Under the pieces are notes generated by a model that was given only the letters and a program-made list of their open reading frames with translations, ran no database searches and was not told the origin of the DNA. Positions 8,932 to 18,284 of a DNA stretch of 64,000 nt are shown piece by piece; positions within the stretch are counted from its first letter, which is position 1, and every line of letters starts with the position of its first letter. The position numbers were made by a program, and so were the translations under genes. Source of the stretch: Marinilabiliaceae bacterium (GTDB lineage: Bacteria; Bacteroidota; Bacteroidia; Bacteroidales; Marinilabiliaceae); assembly GCA_016933045.1 (NCBI GenBank), contig JAFGBR010000054.1:1-64000 (forward strand). Direction: 5' to 3'.

Positions 8932-9408
8932 AATATTACGTCACTAATTTAATCAACAAATCAATAACTATTAATGCTATTTTAAACTTAAGCACCCGTT
9001 AGAGCACAAACATCAAATATTACGGGCGAAGATAATAAAAATATAGCTTTAAATGTAATTAATAATTGCAAAAGAAAATTTAAAACTGTAATTACTTATT
9101 TGTTTCACACATATTAAAACATCCATTGTTATTGCTTTTTTAAAAATACATTCCTATTTTTATAACCACATTATATACAATTGATTACATATATTTTTTT
9201 ATTATTAAACACCTAACCCTTATGTATTATTGCAAGCAAAGAATGTATATCGGAAAATTTTCAACTTTTCATTAAGTAACGTATAATATTTAAAAAAAAT
9301 TTAAACATTAATTATTATGTGTACATCATATTTTTAACATTGATTACACCAAAAATTAAACTATTTTTTAAAAACCTTTATTATTACAGCTTTTTCCAAT
9401 AATCCAAA
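8932..9408. other. A+T-rich gene-free stretch before the beta-helix gene
   Basis: No ORF, RNA gene or clear terminator is visible. It is very A+T-rich with runs of A and T and would carry the promoter of the beta-helix gene at 9409; no exact TAnnTTTG box was found. Confidence 0.5.
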
Positions 9409-11067
9409 ATGAAAAATTTTATGAGAAGAATTAAACTGTTTATTTTTAGTGTTCTATTATTGTCTTTTGGGACAATGGGATTGAATGATGCATTTGCATA
9501 TACTAATGAAGTACGTCAGTCGGGTAGTAATTATATCTGGCGAATAAATAATGCAGATCAAGGTAGTACTACAAATTTCGCAACCGCAATTAATAATTGT
9601 ATTGGTACCGGAAATCGTGAAGTACATATTATTTGTGGCGGTACTTTATCGGCTCAAATAAATTTACAACCCGGCTTAACATTGTATTGTCATAATAATA
9701 CATTTAATAAGAGCCATAGTGGTTATGGTTTTTTCAGAGATGGTTCAGGACCTATCAAAATTTATGACCTTATTTTTAATAACAATTCTAATATGGGTAT
9801 ACGCATTAGTCGTGCCAGTGATATTTATATTCAGAATGTAAAAATTTATGGTGGAAGTATAGGAATAAGGGTCGATAGTCATCCTAGTCGTCCGTATGAA
9901 GATGGTCGTTGGGTATATAATTTACATGTTCAGGATTGTCGTTTTGAAAATACAGGCAGTCATGGTCTTGAAACATATGGTGTTGATGGGTTTAAAGCAT
10001 ATGGTATTACTGCAAGAAATTGTGGCGAATGCGGTGTTTTATTGAATAAAACAGTTAATGGTACCATTGGTACAGTTAACGCTTATCGTTGTTGTTATGG
10101 AGGTGGTTATGCCGGTTTACGCTATGCAAACAGCTGTAGTAATGTTACTGCCGATATGCTTTATGCTGATGAGTGCGGACGTGGTTATTTTGTTCTTACA
10201 GGCAGTAATAATTGTCATTTAAAAAATTGCCAGATTACTGATTGTTCAAATATTGGTATTTGGTTAGAAAATGTTGTTAACTGTAGTGTTAAGGCCGGAT
10301 GTTGCAATTGCGGAGTGTCTGTTTCGGGCTCGGGTAGTTATGCAAATGTGAGCAGTAGTTGTGGTAGTTCGGGAGGTTCATATTACCAGATTAAAAATCG
10401 TGGAACAGGTTTGTTTATTGATGGAATGGGACGCACTGTAAACGGCGATGCTTGTGGTCAGTGGGCTAATACAACTCACTCAAACTCAAAGTGGGAGATG
10501 ATAAGCAGAGATGGTTATTATCAATTCCGAAATGTTGGTACAGGTTTATTCCTTGATGGAATGGGACGTACAACAAATGGAGATGATGCCGGACAATGGG
10601 CTAATACTACACATGTAAATTCGCAATGGAGTGTACAAAAATTTGATGGTGACTATGTTAGAATTCAAAATAGAGGTACCGGTTTGTTCCTCGATGGAAT
10701 GGGACGTACTACCAATGGCAGTGCTTGTGGACAGTGGGCAAATACTACCCATTACAATGCACAATGGTTGTTAGTATCGACTGTTAAATCTGCACTAATT
10801 GAAGATAATAATGACAAAACTGAAATAAAACAATCTGAGGAATTATTATTATATCCAAATCCAGTAATTGATGTATTAAATATTGATATACCTGGTGAAA
10901 TTAAAAATGCTGAGGTTAAAATATTTGATATTAGTGGAAAAATGATATTGAATACTTTAATAACTGTTGAAAAAACAGAAGTAGATTTATCAGGTTTGAA
11001 AACAGGTATTTATATGGTTCAGATAAACAATAACAATTCGTCTGTTACCAAAAAAATTATTAAATAA
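9409..11067 (+). CDS. Secreted Cys-rich beta-helix protein with lectin-like repeats and T9SS tail
   Basis: This 552-aa protein carries an N-terminal signal (hydrophobic 9-29, AFA cleavage near 30). Residues about 50-320 form a right-handed beta-helix, shown by repeated short strands such as DIYIQNVKIYGGSIGIRV, with 18 cysteines, unusually many for this phylum. Residues 325-456 hold three near-identical units of about 45 aa sharing GTGLFxDGMGRTxNG and GQWANTTH and ending in a Trp, consistent with ricin-type beta-trefoil/CBM13 lobes. Residues about 478-552 are a T9SS type A sorting domain (LLLYPNPVIDVLNID to KTGIYMVQI), so export to the surface is expected. It may be a pectate-lyase-like enzyme or a carbohydrate-binding protein; catalytic residues cannot be assigned. 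It precedes the pectin locus but is separated from it by 7 kb. Confidence 0.8.
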   Translation: MKNFMRRIKLFIFSVLLLSFGTMGLNDAFAYTNEVRQSGSNYIWRINNADQGSTTNFATAINNCIGTGNREVHIICGGTLSAQINLQPGLTLYCHNNTFNKSHSGYGFFRDGSGPIKIYDLIFNNNSNMGIRISRASDIYIQNVKIYGGSIGIRVDSHPSRPYEDGRWVYNLHVQDCRFENTGSHGLETYGVDGFKAYGITARNCGECGVLLNKTVNGTIGTVNAYRCCYGGGYAGLRYANSCSNVTADMLYADECGRGYFVLTGSNNCHLKNCQITDCSNIGIWLENVVNCSVKAGCCNCGVSVSGSGSYANVSSSCGSSGGSYYQIKNRGTGLFIDGMGRTVNGDACGQWANTTHSNSKWEMISRDGYYQFRNVGTGLFLDGMGRTTNGDDAGQWANTTHVNSQWSVQKFDGDYVRIQNRGTGLFLDGMGRTTNGSACGQWANTTHYNAQWLLVSTVKSALIEDNNDKTEIKQSEELLLYPNPVIDVLNIDIPGEIKNAEVKIFDISGKMILNTLITVEKTEVDLSGLKTGIYMVQINNNNSSVTKKIIK

Positions 11068-11127
11068 TAAACCAAAATATTTTTTAAAGCTGTAATAATT
11101 AGTTGATTTTCATCGTTTTATTATCAA

Positions 11128-11166
11128 AGCCTGCTGATCGTTAATTTAATTCAGCAGGCTTTTTTA
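11128..11166 (+). terminator. Intrinsic terminator after the beta-helix gene
   Basis: AGCCTGCTGA (11128-11137) pairs with TCAGCAGGCT (11151-11160), a perfect 10-bp stem, followed by TTTTT. It lies 61 bases after the stop codon. The gene-free remainder up to 11255 shows nothing else. Confidence 0.92.
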
Positions 11167-11255
11167 TATCGTAATTTATTTTTACTCATTAAAAATAAAT
11201 AGCAGAATCATTCATTATTAATAAGTTAATAAAAGCAACGAATACTATTAAATTA

Positions 11256-14200
11256 CTAAATAACTTGTTTGCATCCGGGTCCAACAATAACGCTTTTACC
11301 TTCGCGAAGGGGGTTTATCGATATTTTTGTGTTAATCCTATCTTTTAAAGCTCCAACATGCGATATTATTCCAATAATTTTTCCGTCTTGCCTGAGGTTA
11401 GCCAAAGTTCCCAAGGCAGTTTCAAGACTCTCCTCATCTAATGTCCCAAATCCCTCATCGAGAAAAAGAGAATCGACCTTAACTTTACGGCTCGACATTC
11501 GGGACAAACCAAGTGCCAATGCAAGGCTTACAATAAAAGATTCGCCACCGGAAAGGTTTTTTGTAGAGCGTATTTCGCCGGCCTGATAATTATCTATTAC
11601 ATTTAGCTCCAAAGGTTCATTTGCATCGCGTACCAGCAAATATCTGTCACTTAGTTTTGTTAATTGATGGTTGGCAAATGAAACCATTATTTCGAGTGTT
11701 AATCCCTGTGCAAAATTTCTGTATTTTTTCCCATCGGCCGATCCAATAAGTGCATTCAAATTATTCCATCGATTAAACTCAACTTGTTGCATGGCAATTT
11801 GTTGTTGAATTTTTTCTCCTTTTACCTTTGCCTCTTCGTTGAATTTTAGTTTCTGTTTTATTGCGCCAATTTCTTGAATTAAATCATTAAGATTAACATT
11901 TATTATTGAATGCTCAATGGTTAACTTTTCGATATCTTCATCAGTTAGTTTTTTTGATGTTTCGATTGATAGTCGATCAGTTCTATCTTTTTTTCGCAGT
12001 TCGAGTTCGGTTTTTTTTGTTTCTATTTTTTTTGCTTCTTCATTAAGCAATTCTCTTTCGCTATGTGGCAAACGATTTGCAATAAAGCTATCTTCATCGG
12101 CAAAACTATATTGCTTGAGAAGTTCCTTAAATTGCATTTCGCGTTTATTTAATTCGTCTTCTCGTATTTGTATTTTGGAGTTGAGTTCGTTAATAATATT
12201 TTTGTTATCCGACAGTTTTTGAGTTGATATTTGTAGTTTCTGCTGAGCCTTTGTTTTATTTGTATCTGCCTGTTTAACAATAGCTTTCAAATTATTTTCT
12301 TCATCTTCTGTATTTCTTTCCCCAAACATAGCGGTTCGTTCTTTTTTAATTACCAGAAGTTTACTCTTTTGCGATTCTAATTCGATTGATTTTGCTGTTA
12401 TATATTCATCTTTACTTTTAATAATTGTTTCACAAACATTTACATTGTGTTTATTATTTCTTATAATATCTATAATTTCGTTTTGCCTTTTTTCATGTGC
12501 TAACCAATTGTTTTTTCGCTGCACTAACATTTGAGTTAACTCTTTTTCTTTTAGATGATGTTCGGGTTTTAATTCGAGATTATATGTTTTAAGAGCTTGT
12601 TTTATGATTTCAAAACTTGTATTGGCAACATTTGTATGTTTTGAGTATTCATTATTAAGTTTTTGAATTAAATTTTCGATATGATTCTTTTGCTGTTGCT
12701 GTAGTTCTAACTTATTTTTTATTTGTATAAAACATTCAGCATAAGTTCTCTCGTTTTTTTGTAATTCATTTAACTTTTTTTGTATTGCTGTTATCTTGTT
12801 AATTATAATTATAAGGTTAGCCAAATCGGTTTCGGCATCGTTGGGTTGTGGTATATTACCTAGCGCCCATGGATGATGCATTGAACCACACAGCGGACAT
12901 GCTTCTCCGTCTTTAAGAAGTGAACGTTCTGTTCCAAAATCGGCTATTTTTTTTAAATTGGCTATCTTAATAAGAAGCTGATCCTTTTTTTCATTAATAT
13001 TTTCAAATGTATCTCCCTTTAAAAGATGCGATATTTCATTTTCGTTTTGTTTAATTAAGTCTGTTATTTTTTGGTGCTGTTCTTTAATATTTATTAACTC
13101 ATTGTTTATCGATTGTATGTTAATTTCGAGTTGAGGCAAAGACTGTTTTTCCTTAACTAAATTTTCATTAGCAAATACTTGTTCTTCAACAGCTTTTGAC
13201 CAGCTCTGAATTTTTTCAATAATACCTGTTAATTCTGAAGCCAATGTTGAATCAAATTGATTTTCAGTTTGATATATTCTTATTACATCTAGTTCAGTTT
13301 TTAATTTGGAAATGGCCATTTCCAAACCACTTTTCTTATTAATTTCAGTTCTTTTTTCAATATTTAATTGTTGTATTTGTTTATCAAGTTCACAACAAAC
13401 ACTATGTATATTATCTATATTTTGATCAATTAATCTCACTTTTCTGGTTAATTCCAACAGGGCATCCCATTCTTTATTTTTAACATTAAGTTCTTTATCA
13501 TAATTGTCAAACATTATCCTGTCATACTCCTTATTTTTTGTAAGTTCGGGCGTTTGTTGCATAAACAGTTTTAGGTTGTCACTATCTTTTTTTTGTTGAA
13601 TTCTTAATTCATACAAGCCGGCAAAATCGGCATCTAATGCCGAAGCCCGAATTGCATTTTTCAAAATGCTCTGTTTTGGCTTAAACTCTTCTACTATTTG
13701 AGATAACTTTTTTTCATCCTCGTTAATTTGTTTCAGTTCAGTTTTTAGGGTATCAATTAGATTAAGCCATGATATTGCCTTTTCCAATTGATCCTTTTTT
13801 TGTGAAAGTGTTTTCTCTTTATTTGATTTTTCTTCAATTTCTCTTTTTATATCTTTTTCTTCTTCAGGTGCGATGATTATAATACCTTTATTTTCAGTTA
13901 AAAGATTATCGAGTTTATTTCGCTCATCCTTTTGTTTCTCATATACGTATTTTGATATATTACTGTATATTTCGGTTCCTGTTATTTGCTCCAGTATAGG
14001 TGCTCTTTCATTACCCGATGCTTGAAGAAATGCTGCAAAACCTCCTTGAGCCAGCATCATCGACTGGGTAAAACGGTTAAAGTCCATGCCGGTTCTTTGC
14101 TCAATTAATTCATTTGTTGTTTTTATTTGATTTGCCAATATCTTACCTCCATTAACCTCTGAAATTTCACGTTTAGGTGTTTGTAAAGCTCCATCTGCTT

Positions 14201-14510
14201 TGTTGCGAGATCGATGCTGACTCCAAAATGCTCTGAAGCAACCTTCGTGAGTTTCAAAAACTACTTCGGCAAAGCATTCACTTGTATGTCGCGACATTAT
14301 TTCGTTTGTTGTTGCCGATATGTTCGACAGTCTTGGTGTGCAGCCATATAAAGCCAGACAAATAGCATCGAGTATTGTTGATTTTCCTGCACCTGTTGGC
14401 CCTGTAATGGCAAAAATACCATCAGAAACATATTCAGGAGTTGTAAAGTCAATTATCCATTCGCCTACAATAGAGTTGAGATTCTTAAATCGCAATTGTG
14501 TTATTTTCAT
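11256..14510 (-). CDS. sbcC: Exonuclease subunit SbcC (Rad50-like SMC ATPase)
   Basis: This 1084-aa ATPase of the SbcCD complex processes DNA hairpins and double-strand ends. It has Walker A GPTGAGKST (37-45), a Q-loop near QSMMLAQGGFAAFL, two long coiled-coil arms, a zinc-hook Cys-x-x-Cys (CPLCG, about residue 537) at the apex, the ABC signature NLSGGESFIVSLALALGLS, and Walker B LFLDEGFGTLDEE. Length is typical. Its start lies 8 bases after the sbcD stop, so sbcD-sbcC is an operon. All functional motifs are intact. Confidence 0.96.
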   Translation of the reverse strand: MKITQLRFKNLNSIVGEWIIDFTTPEYVSDGIFAITGPTGAGKSTILDAICLALYGCTPRLSNISATTNEIMSRHTSECFAEVVFETHEGCFRAFWSQHRSRNKADGALQTPKREISEVNGGKILANQIKTTNELIEQRTGMDFNRFTQSMMLAQGGFAAFLQASGNERAPILEQITGTEIYSNISKYVYEKQKDERNKLDNLLTENKGIIIIAPEEEKDIKREIEEKSNKEKTLSQKKDQLEKAISWLNLIDTLKTELKQINEDEKKLSQIVEEFKPKQSILKNAIRASALDADFAGLYELRIQQKKDSDNLKLFMQQTPELTKNKEYDRIMFDNYDKELNVKNKEWDALLELTRKVRLIDQNIDNIHSVCCELDKQIQQLNIEKRTEINKKSGLEMAISKLKTELDVIRIYQTENQFDSTLASELTGIIEKIQSWSKAVEEQVFANENLVKEKQSLPQLEINIQSINNELINIKEQHQKITDLIKQNENEISHLLKGDTFENINEKKDQLLIKIANLKKIADFGTERSLLKDGEACPLCGSMHHPWALGNIPQPNDAETDLANLIIIINKITAIQKKLNELQKNERTYAECFIQIKNKLELQQQQKNHIENLIQKLNNEYSKHTNVANTSFEIIKQALKTYNLELKPEHHLKEKELTQMLVQRKNNWLAHEKRQNEIIDIIRNNKHNVNVCETIIKSKDEYITAKSIELESQKSKLLVIKKERTAMFGERNTEDEENNLKAIVKQADTNKTKAQQKLQISTQKLSDNKNIINELNSKIQIREDELNKREMQFKELLKQYSFADEDSFIANRLPHSERELLNEEAKKIETKKTELELRKKDRTDRLSIETSKKLTDEDIEKLTIEHSIINVNLNDLIQEIGAIKQKLKFNEEAKVKGEKIQQQIAMQQVEFNRWNNLNALIGSADGKKYRNFAQGLTLEIMVSFANHQLTKLSDRYLLVRDANEPLELNVIDNYQAGEIRSTKNLSGGESFIVSLALALGLSRMSSRKVKVDSLFLDEGFGTLDEESLETALGTLANLRQDGKIIGIISHVGALKDRINTKISINPLREGKSVIVGPGCKQVI

Positions 14511-14518
14511 TTTTAAGT

Positions 14519-15745
14519 TTATATGGCGTTCGAATCCGTTTGTAACATTGAAATACAGGCTTCTTTATAAGTGTTTATTAAATCATCGCGTTCTGTATTA
14601 TTAATGTTAAAAATATCAAGACAACGATAAAAAACATCAATGTGATCAAGTGAATCGAGCGATTCATTTTCACTATTACAATTTAAAGCCTTGTTTGATA
14701 TACTTTTGTTTTTTATTCGAAGTATTTGCAGTTTCGACCCTGCGCTTATTTTTTCAAAAGAAGCATTAATATCAGTTGCATTAGCACTCGAAGTAAGTTC
14801 AATTTCTATCCATATATCGGTATTTTCCTTTTTTAAAACTTCCAATTTATTTGAAATTGAATAAATATCACCTGTTAATTTCTCTAATCTCTGAAAACAA
14901 GGTACAGTATAATCAGTAATAGATGGTTTATTACCCAAAAACTCCACAACAATTACTTTTTTTTGATAACCCGTTTCGCCAAACCCCATTGGAATTGGAG
15001 ATCCTGAATAACGAACATGATCCGAGCCGCCAACTTTTTGTGCAAGATGCAAATGACCAAGCGCAACATAGTCGAAACCATCAGATATTGTGTCACTATC
15101 GATGTGAGCCAAAGAGCCAATATATAATTCTCTTACCCCGTCATTTTCATTTGTCTTTCCATCGCGCGTAAATAGATGTCCCATGCCAACAATTGGAATT
15201 TTAGGATTTTTTTTGCGATAAGTAAAAGCAATTTCTTTTATGTTTTTATAATGAGTAACAATTCCATCAAGCATTTTTTTGTTTTTATCGTTAATACTTT
15301 CTCCGGCTGTTACATTGCGTATGTCGCGATCGCGCAAAAAAGGTACTGCACAAATAATTATTTCAGGCTCCTGTTGTTTATTATTTATTACAATCAATTC
15401 ATCGTTGGCATTATCGGTAATAGCACCAACAACATGAACATTTAAGCTGTGCAGTATTTTTTTTGGTGCATCAAGGAATGTTGAAGAGTCATGATTACCC
15501 CCAATAATAACCACATTTTTACAACATGTTTTTGATATGTTACTTAAAAAACGGTAATATAATTCCTGTGCTCTGTTACTGGGAGCGGTTGTGTCGAAAA
15601 TGTCGCCTGCTATTAGTAAAATATCTATTCGTTCTGCCAAAATAAAATTAAATAGCCAGGTTAAAAACTGTTCAAATTCATCGTAACGCTTCTTATCGTA
15701 AAGTGTTCGACCTAAATGCCAATCGGATGTGTGTAGTATTTTCAC
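14519..15745 (-). CDS. sbcD: Exonuclease subunit SbcD (Mre11-like nuclease)
   Basis: This 408-aa calcineurin-like metallophosphoesterase is the nuclease half of SbcCD. Metal-binding motifs are all present at the N-terminus and core: HTSDWHLGR (6-14), AGDIFDT, GGNHDS, and later GMGHLF and ALGHLHL. The C-terminal capping domain is diverged, as is usual. It is the first gene of the sbcDC pair and diverges from the DUF438 gene across 141 bases that must hold both promoters. Confidence 0.95.
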   Translation of the reverse strand: MKILHTSDWHLGRTLYDKKRYDEFEQFLTWLFNFILAERIDILLIAGDIFDTTAPSNRAQELYYRFLSNISKTCCKNVVIIGGNHDSSTFLDAPKKILHSLNVHVVGAITDNANDELIVINNKQQEPEIIICAVPFLRDRDIRNVTAGESINDKNKKMLDGIVTHYKNIKEIAFTYRKKNPKIPIVGMGHLFTRDGKTNENDGVRELYIGSLAHIDSDTISDGFDYVALGHLHLAQKVGGSDHVRYSGSPIPMGFGETGYQKKVIVVEFLGNKPSITDYTVPCFQRLEKLTGDIYSISNKLEVLKKENTDIWIEIELTSSANATDINASFEKISAGSKLQILRIKNKSISNKALNCNSENESLDSLDHIDVFYRCLDIFNINNTERDDLINTYKEACISMLQTDSNAI

Positions 15746-15886
15746 GTGTTAAACTTTTTTTAGTAACGTTAAGATATAGATTTTGGCTAAATTCAGTTGT
15801 TGAACAACTAATAAATGTTGCAATTAACAAAAACTAAAAGTTTATTAATGTGTTATAATATATTATAAATCATTAACATAACTTCT

Positions 15887-17128
15887 ATGAGTGAACTTAT
15901 AAATAATTCCGGGTACAGAAAAGAATATTTGAAAAAATTGATTCTTAAACTACACGAAGGTGAATCGGCCGAAACAATACGGCAACAATTAATAGAAACG
16001 CTGAAAAACATACCTTATGGCGAAGTGGTCGAAGTTGAACAAGAATTAATGGCAGATGGGCTTCCTCAGGAAGAAGTATTAAAACTTTGCGATGTGCATG
16101 GAGCTGTTCTCGAAGGAAATGTTGATTTAAGCGGAGCAAAAGAAATACCCGTTGGACACCCTGTTGATGTATTTAAAAATGAAAATGTTGAATTAAAAAC
16201 TGTTGCTAAAAAAACAAAAGAATTGCTTAAGGCACTTAGCCAAGTTAAAAATGAAGAGTTTGAAAAATACATATTTGTTTTACAGGGATATTTTAATCAA
16301 CTAATGGATGTTGAAAAACATTATTTGCGCAAAGAATATCTTTTGTTTCCTCATCTTGAAAAAAATGATATTACTGGCCCTCCCAAAGTAATGTGGGGTA
16401 AACACGACGAAATACGTGAACAACTTAAAGGTTGTATTGAAATACTACAAACAAAAAACATTTCGAAAAGCGATATTAATGATTCACTCGATTTACTTTT
16501 TTATCCAACACTTCAGGCATTAATTGACATGATTCAAAAGGAAGAGGAAATACTTTTTCCGATGAGTATGGATGTATTGACAATTGAAGACTGGTGGGCT
16601 ATACACACTCAAACACTTGAATTTGGTTTTTGTTTGTACGATCCAAAAGTTGAATGGAAACCCGAAGGATTAACAATTGATAAAGACGAAACAGGAGTAA
16701 CAAACGATGGAAATATACAATTACCATCGGGAAGTTTTTCGGCTAAAGAGATAATGACTATACTTAATACCGTTCCTTTCGATATGACATTTGTTGATAA
16801 AAACGATAAAGTAAAGTATTTTACACAGGGAAAAGAACGCATTTTTGTCAGAAACCGATCTATTATTAATCGCGATGTGCGGTTATGTCATCCCCCCGGC
16901 AGTACGCATATAGTAGAAAAAATATTGGAAGATTTTAAGTCGGGTAAAGCATCACATGCTCCATTCTGGATTCAAATGAAAGGTAAGTTTATTAAAATAG
17001 AATACTTTGCACTGCGCGATGATAGTGGTGAGTATTTGGGAACACTTGAAGTATCGCAGGATTTAACGGAAAACAGAAATTTAGATGGAGAAAGGAGAAT
17101 ATTATCATATACCGAAGATAAAGAATAA
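15887..17128 (+). CDS. DUF438 / hemerythrin / PAS sensor-like protein
   Basis: This 413-aa cytosolic protein has three recognisable parts. Residues about 15-80 are DUF438 (YRKEYLKKLILKLHEGES to CDVHGAVLEGNV). Residues about 90-240 are a hemerythrin-like four-helix domain with candidate di-iron ligands in EKHYLRKEYLLFPHLE, WGKHDEI, KEEEILFP and AIHTQTLEFG. Residues about 285-405 are a PAS fold (ILNTVPFDMTFVDKNDKVKYF to YLGTLEVSQDLTE). Such proteins are thought to sense oxygen, nitric oxide or redox state in anaerobes; the ligand here is inferred, not shown. The next gene starts 4 bases after the stop, so the two are co-transcribed. There is no output domain, suggesting signalling through a partner. 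Confidence 0.85.
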   Translation: MSELINNSGYRKEYLKKLILKLHEGESAETIRQQLIETLKNIPYGEVVEVEQELMADGLPQEEVLKLCDVHGAVLEGNVDLSGAKEIPVGHPVDVFKNENVELKTVAKKTKELLKALSQVKNEEFEKYIFVLQGYFNQLMDVEKHYLRKEYLLFPHLEKNDITGPPKVMWGKHDEIREQLKGCIEILQTKNISKSDINDSLDLLFYPTLQALIDMIQKEEEILFPMSMDVLTIEDWWAIHTQTLEFGFCLYDPKVEWKPEGLTIDKDETGVTNDGNIQLPSGSFSAKEIMTILNTVPFDMTFVDKNDKVKYFTQGKERIFVRNRSIINRDVRLCHPPGSTHIVEKILEDFKSGKASHAPFWIQMKGKFIKIEYFALRDDSGEYLGTLEVSQDLTENRNLDGERRILSYTEDKE

Positions 17129-17132
17129 TAAT

Positions 17133-17651
17133 ATGGAAAAACTGATTATAACGCCCAAAACAAAAATTTTCGATTTATTAGATTCATACCCACAACTCGA
17201 GGATCTGCTTATTAGTTTAGCTCCTCCATTTAAAAAACTGAAAAACCCGGTATTGCGCAAAACTATTACCAAAATTACAAATCTTAGTCAGGCAGCGGTA
17301 ATTGGAAGTATAAAAGTAGAAGAACTTATTAACAAACTTCGCTCTGAAATTGGACAAGAATCGTTTGATAATATCGATATTAAAAATGGCAGTTATGTAA
17401 CAGAAATGCCATATTGGTTTAATCACGATAAGGTTTCACAATCTATCGACATACGAGCAACGCTAAATGCAGGAGAGCAGCCGGTTCACGAGGTGTTGGA
17501 TGCAATTAAAAAACTGAATAACAACGAAATACTAAAAGTTATTGCTCCATTTATTCCGGCTCCTCTTATCGATAAATCGTTAAGTATGAATTACAATCAT
17601 TGGTTAGATGAAAAGGATGATAAAGAATATTGGGTATTCTTTAAACGTTGA
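17133..17651 (+). CDS. DUF1858 plus DUF2249 protein
   Basis: This 172-aa protein starts at the ATG at 17133, four bases after the upstream stop; an in-frame start at 17085 would overlap the DUF438 gene and adds no conserved residues. Residues about 1-70 match DUF1858 (ITPKTKIFDLLDSYPQLEDLLISLAPPF), a small helical domain often joined to hybrid-cluster or iron-sulfur proteins. The C-terminal 75 residues (DIRATLNAGEQPVHEVLDAI to HWLDEKDDKEYWVFFKR) resemble DUF2249, a SirA/TusA-like fold. DUF438, DUF1858 and DUF2249 co-occur in many anaerobes, probably in NO or redox handling. The canonical conserved Cys of TusA is not seen. Confidence 0.75.
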   Translation: MEKLIITPKTKIFDLLDSYPQLEDLLISLAPPFKKLKNPVLRKTITKITNLSQAAVIGSIKVEELINKLRSEIGQESFDNIDIKNGSYVTEMPYWFNHDKVSQSIDIRATLNAGEQPVHEVLDAIKKLNNNEILKVIAPFIPAPLIDKSLSMNYNHWLDEKDDKEYWVFFKR

Positions 17652-17671
17652 AAATTGTTTTGTCTTATAAT

Positions 17672-17691
17672 GACATTGAATGTCTTTTTTT
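17672..17691 (+). terminator. Short intrinsic terminator after the DUF1858 gene
   Basis: GACAT (17672-17676), loop TGA, ATGTC (17680-17684), then seven T. The stem is only 5 bp, so the call is moderate. It separates the DUF438-DUF1858 pair from the next gene. Confidence 0.5.
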
Positions 17692-17753
17692 GATAAATAT
17701 TTTATTACTGACTAAAGTATTTTTAACCCGATTAACGATAATTATAATAACAA

Positions 17754-18206
17754 ATGGCATCAATGGTATTTGAAGTTGAAATTAACGGAGGTTGGTACGA
17801 AACCGGAAAAGTACTTCCTGACGCATCTGGATTAATATTTGTATATGCTGTATCGAAAAAGAGTAATTCAACATTAACCGATTTTAAAAAACTGCTATTT
17901 ATTAAAGAAACAGGTAACATTAAAGCATCAGTAATTGATGACGATTTAAAAAAATATTTGCAAAAATTTTTAACATCAACTCAAAAGCTTTGTTTTCATA
18001 TTAGTACGTTTCAAAGCAAATTTTTAAGTCGCATTGCAGCAGCCTACATCAATTTTCATAAACCAGTTGCCAATAACGAATTTAAATATGAATTTCCTTT
18101 TCACCCAACAATTATTGAGTCTGTTGGCGAAGCTCCATTTATAAAACCTTTATTTAGCGTTGTAAATTCTAAAAAATCAGATGTTAAAGAATTGGCAGTT
18201 ACTTAA
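17754..18206 (+). CDS. Degenerate GIY-YIG-like protein
   Basis: This 150-aa cytosolic protein is of unassigned function. Its layout follows small GIY-YIG nucleases: a lead strand EVEINGGWYE, then GLIFVYAV (26-33) in the GIY position and LLFIKETGNI (47-56) in the YIG position, then AAAYINFHKPVANNEF (95-110), which matches the conserved helix and KPxxN segment. The catalytic residues look lost: the second Tyr-Ile-Gly is Phe-Ile-Lys, the Arg after GNI is absent (KASVI follows), and the Glu that usually precedes the LI..KP helix is Ala. It may be a non-catalytic DNA-binding or scaffold relative. The assignment is by eye and modest. It stands 102 bases after the DUF1858 gene, behind a weak terminator. 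Confidence 0.5.
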   Translation: MASMVFEVEINGGWYETGKVLPDASGLIFVYAVSKKSNSTLTDFKKLLFIKETGNIKASVIDDDLKKYLQKFLTSTQKLCFHISTFQSKFLSRIAAAYINFHKPVANNEFKYEFPFHPTIIESVGEAPFIKPLFSVVNSKKSDVKELAVT

Positions 18207-18284
18207 AAGTATTTTTATTACTACAAAATTATATTGTATTTTATATCTATTTTTTAGGTCGCTTTTGACAATTCTTAATACAGT

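Noticed and set aside
8774-9408. T-box riboswitch before the gat operon
   Set aside because: A palindrome is present but no T-box sequence, specifier loop or terminator-antiterminator pair could be found.
10378-10772. DNA-level direct repeats inside the beta-helix gene, as a possible CRISPR-like or satellite array
   Set aside because: The repeats are in frame, encode three lectin-like protein units of about 45 residues and vary at third positions; they are protein repeats.
11917-12222. Open frames antisense to sbcC, gatA, sbcD and other genes
   Set aside because: They are low-complexity shadows of strongly supported genes on the opposite strand, without start context or recognisable domains.
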